64,000 nt of DNA from Coraliomargarita algicola (GCF_033878955.1 NZ_CP138858.1:4801001-4865000); one strand, 5' to 3'; counted from the stretch's first letter, positions 1 through 9,172 are shown. The notes: a model not told the origin generated them from the letters alone. Numbers and translations: made by a program.

Positions 1-34
1 GCCGCGTCTCAGCCTCCGACCTCCGACTGCTGAA

Positions 35-655
35 TTATAGCAGATTGGTGGGCAAACTCTCTTCGATGGGGGGCGTTGGTGCTGTATCAATGAGGCTTGG
101 GCTGTATTCGAGGCCCTCGGCGATCCGCTCTAGGCAATGGCGATCGACGGGTTCTCCGCAGAGCTCGGCTTCCAGCGTTAAGGACAGCAGCCCGCAGGCT
201 TGAGCCCATTGATTGCGTTGGTCGGCTCCTGCTTGTTGACTGAGTCGCTGAGGTAAATCTTGCCAGAGCTGATGCCACTCTTGGGTGAATCGTAGGCACA
301 GTGGGCAGGCCTGGGTGCGACGCCAACGTACGAGTTGATGCGTGCTGGCATCGGATCGAATGTGATGCACCAAGCTGTTGGAGATCTCGCGAAGTAGCGG
401 TAAGGGGGCGCTGATGCCTACGGGTAAGGCGCGCAGTAATTCGTCGACCGTAGGTAGCCATTGACGACTTTCCGCGACGAGTTGTAGCAGTCCGTTAAAA
501 TCACCGAAATAACGGTAAATGAGTACTTTATCGGCTCCAGCCAGTTGAGCGACTGCGTTGATTCCGAGGGCACTGCAGCCTTCATCCGCGACAAGTTTCA
601 AAACGGCATTTTGAAACTTCTCTTCGGTTTTTGGGCGTGAACGGGTTCGTGGCAT
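35..655 (-). CDS. TetR-family transcriptional regulator
   Basis: About 206 residues. The N-terminal part (residues about 10-60) has the TetR helix-turn-helix pattern: a basic start, a helix ending in LVADEGCSALGINAVAQLAG, then the recognition segment KVLIYRYFGDFNGLL. The rest is a helical, poorly conserved ligand-binding region with two Cys close together (ACPLC). The ATG at 655 gives MPRTRSR; a TTG nine bases upstream is less likely. It reads out towards the left edge of the window, so its regulated gene may lie outside. The ligand cannot be told from sequence. TetR assignment is secure at family level only. Confidence 0.85.
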   Translation of the reverse strand: MPRTRSRPKTEEKFQNAVLKLVADEGCSALGINAVAQLAGADKVLIYRYFGDFNGLLQLVAESRQWLPTVDELLRALPVGISAPLPLLREISNSLVHHIRSDASTHQLVRWRRTQACPLCLRFTQEWHQLWQDLPQRLSQQAGADQRNQWAQACGLLSLTLEAELCGEPVDRHCLERIAEGLEYSPSLIDTAPTPPIEESLPTNLL

Positions 656-748
656 GACCGCCAATATAGAAGTCTTTTTTGGAAGGCGGCAAGCCTCGCG
701 CGCCTCGTAGGTAAAAATATCTCCAGCAGGCCTTGGCAGCGCAGTGAC

Positions 749-1210
749 TTATCGCGCGATATCGTCTTGGCCGATTACATTGAGTTGACTGCGGGTGAGG
801 GTGTCCGCGGCCAGTTCATTGTCTTCCAGGCTGATCGCTAAGGCATAGCGTCCGTTGGGACGCATTAGGAAGGGGTAGATGTAGTGGATGTTGATTTCCG
901 CCTGAACCAGCGCACTGGTGACCGTTTTTATTTGCTCTTCACTGTTCAGCTCGACGGCGATCAGTTCGCTCTGCACATAGGAAAACTGATGCTCGATCAG
1001 TAGTTTTTGAGCTTCGATCGGGTAATCGACTATCAGGCGTATGATTGAGCTATCCGTGGTGTCGAGTACCGAGAGTGCGATGACGTGCACCTCATGCACG
1101 GCAAGAAGCCCAATGATTTCATTGAGTCGTCCGACTTTGTTGTCGGCGTGGATTGAGAATTGAATGACCGGCTGAAAATCGCCCGGCCTGCGCATTACTT
1201 CTGCTGGCAT
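749..1210 (-). CDS. Tandem ACT-domain protein
   Basis: 153 residues that fold on paper into two ACT modules. The first (about 13-75) has the pattern IQFSIHADNKVGRLNEIIGLLAVHEVHVIALS, typical of an ACT strand-helix-strand; the second (about 80-148) repeats it more weakly. There is no enzyme domain, so this is a stand-alone amino-acid-binding or regulatory ACT protein of the kind common in Verrucomicrobia and Planctomycetes. The partner enzyme is not visible here. The ATG start at 1210 is clear, with about 125 bp separating it from the divergent prepilin peptidase gene. Confidence 0.75.
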   Translation of the reverse strand: MPAEVMRRPGDFQPVIQFSIHADNKVGRLNEIIGLLAVHEVHVIALSVLDTTDSSIIRLIVDYPIEAQKLLIEHQFSYVQSELIAVELNSEEQIKTVTSALVQAEINIHYIYPFLMRPNGRYALAISLEDNELAADTLTRSQLNVIGQDDIAR

Positions 1211-1336
1211 ACTGTAGGCAGCTTAGAGAGTCTGGGGGAACTTGCACGTATTTTTTTTAAGGTTAAGCTTTCAACTTCGCTCAGATGTCGCTTGCTTAGA
1301 TGTTTTCACTCCCCTTGATGTGCCGCTGACCCGCTT

Positions 1337-2299
1337 ATGTTCGAAACATTTGAATTTATTAATGAGGATTTTCCATGGTTCTTCGCCACATTGGCCGCTG
1401 TTTTTGGAGCGCTGACAGGTAGTTTTCTCAATGTGTGTATTTACCGCATTCCAGCGGGGCGCTCGATTATATTTCCGGGCTCGACCTGTGCCTGTGGGCG
1501 ACCGATCCCGTTTTATCATAATATTCCGATTTTTACTTGGTTGATTTTGCGCGGGAAGGCGAGTTGTTGTGGAGCGCCTTTTAGTATTCGCTACCCTGCG
1601 ATCGAGTTGCTCACGTCGATGCTCTTTCTGTGGGTTTGGATGATCTATCCCCCAGTGGTTGCTATGTTGGGGATGTTGTTTGTGGCCTTTTTGATTTGCG
1701 CGACCTTTATTGACCTCGACCATATGATCATTCCCGATCGATTCTCGATTGGTGGTATGGTGATGGGTGTGTTGTTGTCTTTTATCTTCCCCGCGCTTCA
1801 CGGCATCGAGGGCCTGCCAATTGTGTCTCATATTCAGTCGGGAGTGACCGCGATTGTCGGGGCATTGGTCGGCGCGGGCTTGGTTTACTGGATCGCGGTG
1901 CTGGGTGAGATCATATTTCGCAAGCCAGCCATGGGAGAGGGCGATGTGAAATTTGTTGGCTTTATCGGCGCTTTTTGCGGCTGGCAGGGCGCAGTATTTG
2001 CAATGTTTGGAGGTGCGTTGGTGGGCTCGGTCGTATTGTTGCCCTGCTTATTATTGGCACGTCTCTTCGGCGGCTCAGATCCGACGGAGGAGCGGACCGC
2101 GCCGAAGGCACAGGATCGCGCGGAGGCGGAGTCCGCTGAGGGCGAAGAGAGTGAGGACGAAGAGATCGAAGTTCAGTTTGGGGCGCAGGTGCCCTTCGGT
2201 CCCATGCTTGCTGTTGCGGCGCTCATATACTTTTTAGGATTCGATGCGTATGTGGATGCGTATTTCGCAGAGTTCGCGAGTTATTTTTTTATGCCCTGA
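1337..2299 (+). CDS. Type IV prepilin peptidase (A24 family)
   Basis: 320-residue polytopic membrane protein. It cleaves prepilin or pseudopilin leader peptides and usually N-methylates the new N-terminus. The N-terminal DiS_P_DiS region carries the conserved GSFLNVCIYRIP motif. The two catalytic aspartates are visible in FIDLDHMIIPD and in GEGDVK (the GxGD motif). The zinc-binding cysteines are altered: instead of two CxxC pairs there is C-A-C and an adjacent C-C. A very acidic, charged cytoplasmic insert (about residues 248-280) sits before the last membrane segment. No pilin genes adjoin it. Family assignment is firm; whether it also methylates is uncertain because of the cysteine changes. 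Confidence 0.93.
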   Translation: MFETFEFINEDFPWFFATLAAVFGALTGSFLNVCIYRIPAGRSIIFPGSTCACGRPIPFYHNIPIFTWLILRGKASCCGAPFSIRYPAIELLTSMLFLWVWMIYPPVVAMLGMLFVAFLICATFIDLDHMIIPDRFSIGGMVMGVLLSFIFPALHGIEGLPIVSHIQSGVTAIVGALVGAGLVYWIAVLGEIIFRKPAMGEGDVKFVGFIGAFCGWQGAVFAMFGGALVGSVVLLPCLLLARLFGGSDPTEERTAPKAQDRAEAESAEGEESEDEEIEVQFGAQVPFGPMLAVAALIYFLGFDAYVDAYFAEFASYFFMP

Positions 2300-2337
2300 G
2301 CTATGGACGTGCTGTTGATCTTGAGTCATAGTGTAGT

Positions 2338-3171
2338 ATGAGAGAATCCGATGCATTTCTTGTAGCGGCGATGGCCTACTGCCTGTCTTGGGAGATTACC
2401 GGGGCGCGTGCCAGTCAACATTGGTCGGGCATTCGCGACTATATTAAGCAAAATAGCACACTGACCGAAACCGAGCGCTGGTGCTGCGAGCTCTACGAAG
2501 AGTCCAGCCCGACAGCGCAAGAGGAGCGCTCGATTCAATCGCGCATCAATGCACGTATAGATCACCCTCGCATGGTGATCAAACTGCGCCAATCGATTTT
2601 GGACATACTGCCCGCGACGATTGTCGAGAGTGCGCGCAAGCATCGGCTGATTCAATCCTTGATCGCCCCAGAGGGGTATGGGCCGCTGCGTACATGGCTT
2701 GCAGAGCGCAATATTGCAGGTTTTCGACCGGTGCCGCCAACTTTGGCACCGCTGGCCGCGCGTGAGGCTGAGTTTTATCACTTCCTGGAGTCTCCATGTT
2801 TTTTAGAAGGCTATCGCAAATACTGGCATCAGGAGCCCAAGTTGCGAAATAATAAGCAAATGCGAGTTTTGCTTAGCGTGTCGGCTGCGCTTAGTCAGAT
2901 GTTAACCGTCGATAGTGCGGAGGAATTGCAACACTGGTGCGCCCGGCTGGCTGTGATTGGGAGTTACACCGAACAGACCCAGCTCGATGTCGTGGAGCTG
3001 TGTTCAATGATGTCGGCGGAGTCATATGATGCGCACGAGCTCGGCTATCGTTTATTAGTCGATGCTCAAGCTTTGGATCGGCAAAATATCGTCACTTTCT
3101 GTGAGCGCTATGCCGACGAATTGACAGGCTTCGCACGCGAACTGGTGCGCGGCATGCAAATCACCGCTTAA
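2338..3171 (+). CDS. Hypothetical helical protein
   Basis: 277 residues, no family recognised. The sequence is largely helical and soluble, rich in Arg, Glu and Leu, with several Cys and Trp residues and no signal peptide or membrane segment. The start ATG lies 36 bp after the prepilin peptidase stop, so the two may be co-transcribed. Its stop overlaps the convergent stop of the chloride transporter gene by four bases. Composition and codon use match the neighbours, which argues for a real gene. Function unknown. Confidence 0.7.
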   Translation: MRESDAFLVAAMAYCLSWEITGARASQHWSGIRDYIKQNSTLTETERWCCELYEESSPTAQEERSIQSRINARIDHPRMVIKLRQSILDILPATIVESARKHRLIQSLIAPEGYGPLRTWLAERNIAGFRPVPPTLAPLAAREAEFYHFLESPCFLEGYRKYWHQEPKLRNNKQMRVLLSVSAALSQMLTVDSAEELQHWCARLAVIGSYTEQTQLDVVELCSMMSAESYDAHELGYRLLVDAQALDRQNIVTFCERYADELTGFARELVRGMQITA

Positions 3172-4949
3172 TCCATTGAGTCTTCGATCGCGTTTTGTTG
3201 TCGCGCGATGTCGTGTAGTGTGACGATCCCCAGTAGCTTGCGAGTGTCTTTACGGCTGACGACGGGAGCCTGCATTACATCACGGATCACCAGCGTATTG
3301 GCCGCATCACGGATCGAGTCGTCGGGATGGATTTCAATAATGGAGTGTCCTGCCACCCATTCGCCGATGCTCCGGCGGTCTTCCGCTGCTTGAAGCTCTT
3401 CCAATTCGTGGTGCGTGATCATGCCCAGCAATTCTTGTCGATTTTCGTTGGAAACGATGGTGTAGGCATGGTGCTTGTGCCCGTCCTGAGCGATCCGCTC
3501 CAAATTCGCCTTGGCATCTAGTTCGCCAAAAGCGCTCCGGCAGTCGTGGGTCATAATCGTGCTCACTGGCAGATTACGCCAGTCGCGATCGCCCCGGTAG
3601 GCTGGTAGCTTTTTTAGGCTGATGCCATCTTGCAGCAGTAGGGCGTCGTAGATGGGGATGCTGCGCAGCTTGCCCGCTATGATGTAAGCGATTAGATTGC
3701 CGATCATCAACGGGAGGATCAGCGAGTAGTTTTGTGTCATTTCAAAGATGATGAGCACTGAGGTCAGTGGACAGCGAATGACTGCTGCGAAAAAAGCCCC
3801 TGTGCCTAATAGTGCCGTGGCGGCCGCCACCGATTGGTCCACGCCTAGAAATTTAACCATTAGCACACCGAACAAGCCACCGAGCATGCTACCGATAAAT
3901 AGCACTGGTGCGAAAATACCGCCACTGGCGCCGGAGGCATAGCAAACCGCAGTCGCCAAAAACTTACCCACTAGCAAGAGCAGCAGCACTTGCCAGATCA
4001 GGTGACCGTGGAGTGTGGAGTTTAGATCATCATATCCAATGCTAAACACCCCATTGTGACCGCCGCTGAATTGCCAAACAGTCACCCCAATCAGCCCCAC
4101 ACTCAGGCCACCCAGAGCAGGGCGTGCCCAAGAGGGAATCTTTGTGGCTTGTTTAAACTGTGCCCGTAGTCCCAGTAGCAGCGATACGAACAAGTGTCCC
4201 AATAAGCCGGCCGCTGGCCCGATCGCTAAGCAGACCAGCATCCACCAAGACGTTTCAAATACTTCACGCGTGGCATGCAGGGCACTGTGGTCGCCGATCA
4301 AGCTGCGTTCCACCACGGCCGCGACCACCACGGCAATCAGAATGCCCCCCAGCGCCTTGCTGCTGAAGTTATTATCAAAGAGCTCCTCAAACACAAAAGT
4401 GATCGCTGAGATCGGGGCGTTAAACGCCGCTGAAATGCCCGCACCCATTCCCACGGGCACCATGGATTGGATACGCAGTTTGCCCAAACCGAAGATGCGG
4501 CCCAATTTGGATGAGATCGCGCTACAAATATGAACCGTCGGACCTTCGCGCCCCAGACTATTTCCGAAACCAACAGAGATCGTGCCGATAATAAAACGCC
4601 AGAAAGCCTCCGGCGTTTTAATGATGCCGAAATTTTGGTAATAAGCCGCCTTCGTTTGTGGAATCCCCGAGCCACTTGCAGTGGGGGAGACGTAGCGGAT
4701 CATCAAGCCCACCAACAGTCCCGCCAGAGCTGGCGAGAAGATCATCGCTGGAATCGTCCAGAAGCCTAGGCCCTCATACAGGGCGAACATATTCTCAAAA
4801 GTAAAGGTGATGGCCAAGTGAAAGCTGACTCCGACCAAGCCACAAAGGACTCCGGCGCAGATACATAGCATCAGGAATCGTTGGCCGTCATTAAAACGAC
4901 CCCGCATCCAATTAGGAAGATTGTTAAGACTAAATGATTCGCGTGGCAT
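3168..4949 (-). CDS. ClC-family chloride channel/antiporter with CBS pair
   Basis: About 593 residues. The membrane part (about 20-440) shows the ClC selectivity signatures GSGIPQTK, GREGPTVH and GGIFAPVLF. The gating Glu is present in GREGP, and a Glu is kept in FVFEELF where H+/Cl- exchangers have the internal proton glutamate, so exchange rather than pure channel activity is likely. The C-terminal 130 residues hold two CBS motifs ending in LLGIVTLHDIARQ, which usually bind adenosine nucleotides. The ATG at 4949 (MPRESFSL) is preferred over an upstream start that would read through AT-rich intergenic sequence. It converges on the upstream unknown gene with overlapping stops. Confidence 0.93.
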   Translation of the reverse strand: MPRESFSLNNLPNWMRGRFNDGQRFLMLCICAGVLCGLVGVSFHLAITFTFENMFALYEGLGFWTIPAMIFSPALAGLLVGLMIRYVSPTASGSGIPQTKAAYYQNFGIIKTPEAFWRFIIGTISVGFGNSLGREGPTVHICSAISSKLGRIFGLGKLRIQSMVPVGMGAGISAAFNAPISAITFVFEELFDNNFSSKALGGILIAVVVAAVVERSLIGDHSALHATREVFETSWWMLVCLAIGPAAGLLGHLFVSLLLGLRAQFKQATKIPSWARPALGGLSVGLIGVTVWQFSGGHNGVFSIGYDDLNSTLHGHLIWQVLLLLLVGKFLATAVCYASGASGGIFAPVLFIGSMLGGLFGVLMVKFLGVDQSVAAATALLGTGAFFAAVIRCPLTSVLIIFEMTQNYSLILPLMIGNLIAYIIAGKLRSIPIYDALLLQDGISLKKLPAYRGDRDWRNLPVSTIMTHDCRSAFGELDAKANLERIAQDGHKHHAYTIVSNENRQELLGMITHHELEELQAAEDRRSIGEWVAGHSIIEIHPDDSIRDAANTLVIRDVMQAPVVSRKDTRKLLGIVTLHDIARQQNAIEDSMD

Positions 4950-5104
4950 CGGTGTGATTACTGAAAAAGAAAAAGCCGTGCAAGAAGTTCTGCACAGCAT
5001 GATTTAGGTCTATAAAAGAGTGGTAGAGCTGCGCGAATAAATTTTTAAAAAAAATACTTGGCAAAGTGAAACTTAGTCCTACTGTCCACCACTTCTTCAC
5101 TTTT

Positions 5105-5191
<87 letters not shown>

Positions 5192-5213
5192 GTTAAAGCG
5201 GCCTCGCCGCTTT

Positions 5214-5243
5214 AAGGCCCGATCTACGGATCGGGCCTTTTTT
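5214..5243 (+). terminator. Rho-independent terminator after tRNA-Tyr
   Basis: AAGGCCCGAT-CTACG-GATCGGGCCTT followed by a T run, about 25 bp after the tRNA CCA. It would end the tRNA transcript and shield the integrase. A smaller GC hairpin (AAAGCGGC/GCCGCTTT) lies just before it. Confidence 0.85.
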
Positions 5244-5288
5244 GTGCATATTGCCCTATATTTGCCTATATTTGACTATTTACATGTA

Positions 5289-6323
5289 ATGCTCACAGAC
5301 TTTAATCTGTGTTGCATGGCTCGGAAAAATTTTAATCTCGATGCGGCTATGCGGGCGGATGCCCGGGAGGCGCTTTCCATTCTTAGTGATGCAGGTTTTG
5401 AGGCGGATGCCCCCTTGACGGCCGCGGCGCGCTTGGCGGTTGGTAAGGCTGCAGGCGTTGAGCGAACTTCATTAGAGGCTGCCGTGGGGCTTTTCTTGAA
5501 AGATTGTCTGCGTCGCAAGCTACGTGCGCGGACTGTGGATTTCTACGAGTCGAAGCTGACTCTTTTTATGGGCGACTCCAAAGGCGAGAGGGCGCTTGAC
5601 GATTTTACGCGGCCTGAGCTGCGGGCGTGGCTGCTGGCGGAGCCTGGGGCACGTTCTACGGTGGAAGGCTATTTGCGGGCGATTCGTGCTTTGTTTCGCT
5701 GGGCGCGCAGACAGGAGCCGCCGCTGTGCGTTTCGGATCCTACTGAGGGTCTATCTCTGGAAATGGCGATTGAAGAGCACCAGGTGGGCATTCTGCCGGT
5801 GGAGTCAGCGGCGCTAGTGATGGAGCTGACGCGAGATTCGAGCTATGGGGCGGCTGCTGCGCTGATGTTGTTCGCGGGGGTGCGGCCCTCTGAGATCAAT
5901 TCGCGCGAAAAGCCTGCGCTCTTGTGGGGGGCGATTGATTTTAAGGCGCGCACGGTGCGGATCGATGCGGCGATTGCTAAAACGCGGCGGGCTAGAGTGC
6001 TGGAGGGGCTTCCTGCTAATCTGTGGGCTTGGTTGCGCCTATACCGTGGAAAGGCCGAAGAGCCGGTGTGTAGAGTTCAGACGCGGTTTTTATCTCGGTT
6101 CGTTTGTAGCCGCAAGGAGTGGGCGGGGGAAGCATGGCCGCAAGATGTGTGTCGGCACTCGTTTGCGACTTATCACATTAGCCGGTTTGGGAGCTTGGAT
6201 AAAACGAGCCTGATTATGGGCCACGAAGGCAAGCCGCGCTTGTTGCACCAAAAGTATAGAGGTCTGTGCTCACTGGGGGATGCAAGGCGTTTTTTTGAGA
6301 TCATGCCTGATGGGGCGGCATGA
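5289..6323 (+). CDS. Tyrosine recombinase (site-specific integrase)
   Basis: About 345 residues from the ATG at 5289; a second ATG at 5316 (MARKNF) is equally possible. An N-terminal SAM-like core-binding domain (about 60-170: FLKDCLRRKLRARTVDFYESKL) precedes the catalytic domain. The first catalytic Arg is in FAGVRPSEI, the second in VCRHSFATYH, and GH plus the nucleophile Tyr in IMGHEGKPRLLHQKYRG. The box II His (HxxR) appears replaced by Asp in QDVCRH. It directly follows the tRNA-Tyr attachment site and would catalyse integration and excision of the 5131-13855 element. A longer frame running back into the tRNA is not likely to be translated. Confidence 0.9.
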   Translation: MLTDFNLCCMARKNFNLDAAMRADAREALSILSDAGFEADAPLTAAARLAVGKAAGVERTSLEAAVGLFLKDCLRRKLRARTVDFYESKLTLFMGDSKGERALDDFTRPELRAWLLAEPGARSTVEGYLRAIRALFRWARRQEPPLCVSDPTEGLSLEMAIEEHQVGILPVESAALVMELTRDSSYGAAAALMLFAGVRPSEINSREKPALLWGAIDFKARTVRIDAAIAKTRRARVLEGLPANLWAWLRLYRGKAEEPVCRVQTRFLSRFVCSRKEWAGEAWPQDVCRHSFATYHISRFGSLDKTSLIMGHEGKPRLLHQKYRGLCSLGDARRFFEIMPDGAA

Positions 6324-6371
6324 GAAAACGCTCCATGGGGCAGGGCGATTCTTTGGGGCGTGCTTAGACGA

Positions 6372-6626
6372 CTAACTTTTATAGAGATTGTCTCTTAGCA
6401 GGGCGGTGCCTTTGGGGGTGCTGGTGGGGATTATGCTGTCTGATTTGCAGCTGGGGCAGACTTTGCTGCGGGAGCTGATACGCCAGACGGAATAGAGTAG
6501 CCCAGGCAGTAGAAAGCAAAGCCACAGTAGGACCTCTAAGGCTAGGCTGCCTTTAGTGTGGCTTACGGGTTTGTCGGTGGTGCTTCCGCAGTTGGCACAG
6601 ATGTATTTGGGGAGGTGTTGGGCCAT
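6372..6626 (-). CDS. Small zinc-ribbon/membrane protein
   Basis: 84 residues from ATG 6626. An N-terminal CANCG motif and a later CPSC motif flank a hydrophobic segment (LEVLLWLCFLLPGLLYSVW). Two Cys pairs around a membrane hairpin resemble LITAF-like or zinc-ribbon membrane proteins; function is not known. It is the only element gene on the minus strand and is convergent with the integrase. A longer upstream frame exists, but it would read over the excisionase promoter and start, and its sequence looks non-coding. Confidence 0.6.
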   Translation of the reverse strand: MAQHLPKYICANCGSTTDKPVSHTKGSLALEVLLWLCFLLPGLLYSVWRISSRSKVCPSCKSDSIIPTSTPKGTALLRDNLYKS

Positions 6627-6782
6627 TTTTTTGGGGGAATGTGGCGCGTTTTTTTGAAAGCGTCTTAGTTTATGTGAGAAATCGTTCTCTTTAGCTACGT
6701 GTTTTAACTGAAAAATGGCAATACGGAAGGCTATTTTTGATACATGAATGGGTATGATGGACTGCACAAAACGCAGTTTCGG

Positions 6783-6819
6783 AGCTATAAAGTAAAACCT
6801 TTCGTTTCGTTTTATAGCT
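6783..6819. promoter_or_regulatory. Inverted repeat at excisionase start
   Basis: AGCTATAAA (6783-6791) and TTTATAGCT (6811-6819) form perfect 9-bp arms; the right arm ends on the base before the ATG at 6820. The position suggests an operator or a translation-controlling hairpin for the excisionase-like gene. Seen in sequence; role inferred. Confidence 0.5.
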
Positions 6820-7044
6820 ATGAATAGACATCCAGACACAAGTAACACATCAGCAAACTCATCCGGTCTGATCGGCACGACCGAAGCCATGCGGCTGGTT
6901 GGGTATCGCAACAAATCGAGGTTCCTTGATTTAGCAAAGCGCGAAGGTCTGCCACATTATAAAATCGGTTCAGCTTTTAAGTATAAGAAGCCTGAAATCG
7001 AATCATGGATTAACTCGCGCAAGGTTGGAGGGCAAAGCCGATAA
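6820..7044 (+). CDS. Excisionase/MerR-like HTH protein
   Basis: 74 residues. The segment from about residue 18 matches the excisionase-type winged helix (HTH_17): GTTEAMRLVGYRNKSRFLDLAKREGLPHYKIG, then a basic strand YKKPEIESWINSRK. In such elements this protein controls excision directionality or gene expression. The stop and the ATG of the next gene overlap in TAATG, so it is translationally coupled to the tape-measure-like gene. An inverted repeat ends right at its start codon. Confidence 0.8.
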   Translation: MNRHPDTSNTSANSSGLIGTTEAMRLVGYRNKSRFLDLAKREGLPHYKIGSAFKYKKPEIESWINSRKVGGQSR

Positions 7045-8585
7045 TGCCCACCTCAGCAGACATCATGGCTCGTATGGCGATGGACAGTAACCCGTTCCTC
7101 GGTGAGCTCCATAGCAACGTTAAGGAAACCAAAAAGGCTTCTACCAGCATGAGTAAGGAGTTTAAAGCCGTCGCTGGTGCAGCCGGGTTGTCGGTGGCAG
7201 GGGTTGGCGCATTGGCGACGGCGGCAATGGAAACGGCAAACGAGATCGAGACCCTTGCCGGCATCGCTGGCACTGGAGTTGAAGATTTCCAGCGGCTTGC
7301 TTTTGCCGCGAAGGGCGTGCGAATCGAACAAGAAAAGCTCGCCGACATCTATAAGGACACTCAAGAGAAAATCGGTGAGTTTTTACGCTCTGGTGGTGGG
7401 CCTATGAAGGCCTTTTTTGAAGAAATCGCCCCTTTAGTCGGTGTCACCGCCGAGGAATTCCGACACCTGAGCGGCCCCGATGCCCTGCAGCTCTACTACG
7501 ACTCGATCGAGAAGGCGAACGTGTCGAACTCGGAAATGGTTTCATACATGGAAGAAATCGCCAGCGATGCCACCGCGCTGATTCCACTGCTCGCTAATAG
7601 TGGTGCTGAGTTCGAGCGCCTCGGGAAAAAAGCTAAAGTGATGGGTGAAGATACAGTTCAGGCGCTCTCCGAGGCTCGAAAAAGCATTGAGGAGTTCAAA
7701 AAGGATATGGTTGTTTTTGCCGGAGAGGGGCTTGGGGCCCTCTATGAATATTACGGTGGCCTCTCTAAGCTTTTCGCGTCTGTCGTGACTGGCAGGAATC
7801 TGTTTAGGGAATTTGCCGAGGCCGAGGCGGCATTGGCCGAGGCTGAAGAGGCGCTAGCCGCAAAGAGAGCTAAGCGCACAGAGGAAACAGCTAAGGCCGC
7901 AGAGGTCGAGGCAGTGCTAGCTGAAGAAACTCGCGAATACGTCGCGGTCCAGGCTTCTGCAATTGAGATGGCCGAACAGCGCGCCGCCGCCGAAAAGAAG
8001 CTGCGTGAAGAATTTGAATCCTCTGTGGCTGAATACATCAAGGCCGCCGAGCTGGAGGCCATGCAGACCCGCGCCGCTGGCGATGCCGCCGCCGCCGATG
8101 CTATGGACGCGCGGATTCATAAAATGAAAGAAGCCGCTCGCGTGGCCAAGCGTTACGGTATCAGCCTCGAAGAGGCCGCCAACCTGGTGCAAAAACTCGC
8201 CGAGCAAGAGGCCGCCGCCGCCAAGGGCACCGGCACCGGCAGCCCCGGCGCTATTTCTGGTAGTGCTGCTGCGGATGTTGCCGCGCAGGAGGCCGAAGAC
8301 GACCGCGTGCGCGGCAAGATCCGCCCCGGGCAGATCCAGAATCGCCGCCCTAGCACCATGCGCGCGCGAGAGCTCGCTGCTGGTCTCTACAATACCACCC
8401 TAGGCCGCAACGGCGCCGCGCTCGATGGCATGAGCTCCGCTAGCAGCTCCAGCACACCCAGCGCGACCGATCGCGCAGAATCGAATATTCGTGCCGATAA
8501 CCCAAGTCAGGGCGTTCTAGTCAGCATGGAGCGTTCATTAAAAGTGATCGAATCCGAGATGACCAAGCCCGCGCCAAGAATCTAG
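7044..8585 (+). CDS. Phage tail tape-measure-like protein
   Basis: 513 residues. The N-terminal half resembles the conserved core of phage tail tape-measure proteins: an early Ala/Gly-rich hydrophobic helix (KAVAGAAGLSVAGVGALATAA) followed by ETLAGIAGTGVEDFQRLAFAAKGV and a later FERLGKKAKVMGEDTV region. Residues about 250-390 are a long Ala/Glu/Lys coiled coil, and the C-terminus is low-complexity Ser/Ala/Pro. Tape-measure proteins set tail length and enter the target envelope, but no other tail gene is present. It may act with a helper phage or have been repurposed. Family resemblance is fairly clear; role is inference. Confidence 0.75.
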   Translation: MPTSADIMARMAMDSNPFLGELHSNVKETKKASTSMSKEFKAVAGAAGLSVAGVGALATAAMETANEIETLAGIAGTGVEDFQRLAFAAKGVRIEQEKLADIYKDTQEKIGEFLRSGGGPMKAFFEEIAPLVGVTAEEFRHLSGPDALQLYYDSIEKANVSNSEMVSYMEEIASDATALIPLLANSGAEFERLGKKAKVMGEDTVQALSEARKSIEEFKKDMVVFAGEGLGALYEYYGGLSKLFASVVTGRNLFREFAEAEAALAEAEEALAAKRAKRTEETAKAAEVEAVLAEETREYVAVQASAIEMAEQRAAAEKKLREEFESSVAEYIKAAELEAMQTRAAGDAAAADAMDARIHKMKEAARVAKRYGISLEEAANLVQKLAEQEAAAAKGTGTGSPGAISGSAAADVAAQEAEDDRVRGKIRPGQIQNRRPSTMRARELAAGLYNTTLGRNGAALDGMSSASSSSTPSATDRAESNIRADNPSQGVLVSMERSLKVIESEMTKPAPRI

Positions 8586-8828
8586 ATGAGCCCGAAAATT
8601 TTCAAACTTTCGCCCCGTGAGGCTTTGATCTTTCAAACGGTCTCTGCCGCAAAAGCTCGCGAGCGGGCTAAGGATGCGATTGCTGCAGCTGCGCGCGCTT
8701 TTGAATTGGCCCGCGCGAAGGGGCGATCGGCTTCGCGGGAATGGGATGATTTTATTCAGGCTTGTGAGCGATTCAATGCGCTAAATGAACCTGCAAAACT
8801 AGACTTAACACCTAACCAATTGAACTAA
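8586..8828 (+). CDS. Small helical element protein
   Basis: 80 residues beginning six bases after the tape-measure-like stop region (TAG then ATG). Ala/Arg/Glu-rich, predicted to be mostly helical (AKARERAKDAIAAAARAFELARAKG). No family recognised. Tight spacing places it in the same operon as its neighbours. Confidence 0.55.
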   Translation: MSPKIFKLSPREALIFQTVSAAKARERAKDAIAAAARAFELARAKGRSASREWDDFIQACERFNALNEPAKLDLTPNQLN

Positions 8829-8830
8829 AT

Positions 8831-9163
8831 ATGATTACGAAACTTACTCGCAAAAGATTAGAGGAAAGCTCTCGGGCTAGATCTCTAAAGAATTCTTCTG
8901 GAGGCAGCTCCTTGAAAAAATGGAAAAAATCCAAGCGCAATCTGGATTCTTCATCGGTCGCTAGAAACCCCCGCCCTGTAAATCCATCGGTGTCGGCAGA
9001 CAAATCTTGCAGGAATACGCATGCTCGCAAGAGCCTTGCAGCTCTTGCGAGCGGGTCTAGTATTCAAACAACAACTACAAGTTCGAAGCTTTCAGTGAAT
9101 CTGGAGCGGCGATCTGTTCGGAATTCGCATGCTTTAAAATCGCTAACCAAACTAAGAAAATAG
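8831..9163 (+). CDS. Small highly basic Ser/Arg/Lys-rich protein
   Basis: 110 residues, about a quarter Lys or Arg, with many Ser and Asn and little hydrophobic content, so probably disordered and nucleic-acid-binding. Two similar segments can be seen: one around NTHARKSLAALA and one around NSHALKSLTKL, suggesting an internal duplication. It starts two bases after the preceding stop. No family recognised; a DNA-condensing or packaging helper role would be speculation. Confidence 0.5.
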   Translation: MITKLTRKRLEESSRARSLKNSSGGSSLKKWKKSKRNLDSSSVARNPRPVNPSVSADKSCRNTHARKSLAALASGSSIQTTTTSSKLSVNLERRSVRNSHALKSLTKLRK

Positions 9164-9172
9164 CAACCAACC

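Noticed and set aside
87..461. Antisense-frame open reading stretch inside the TetR gene
   Set aside because: Overlaps the TetR gene entirely; composition is Arg/Ser/Thr-rich and has no family resemblance.
1271..1831. 186-codon minus-strand frame over the prepilin peptidase gene
   Set aside because: It overlaps a clear peptidase gene, is rich in His, Arg, Asn and Gln, and has no recognisable motif.
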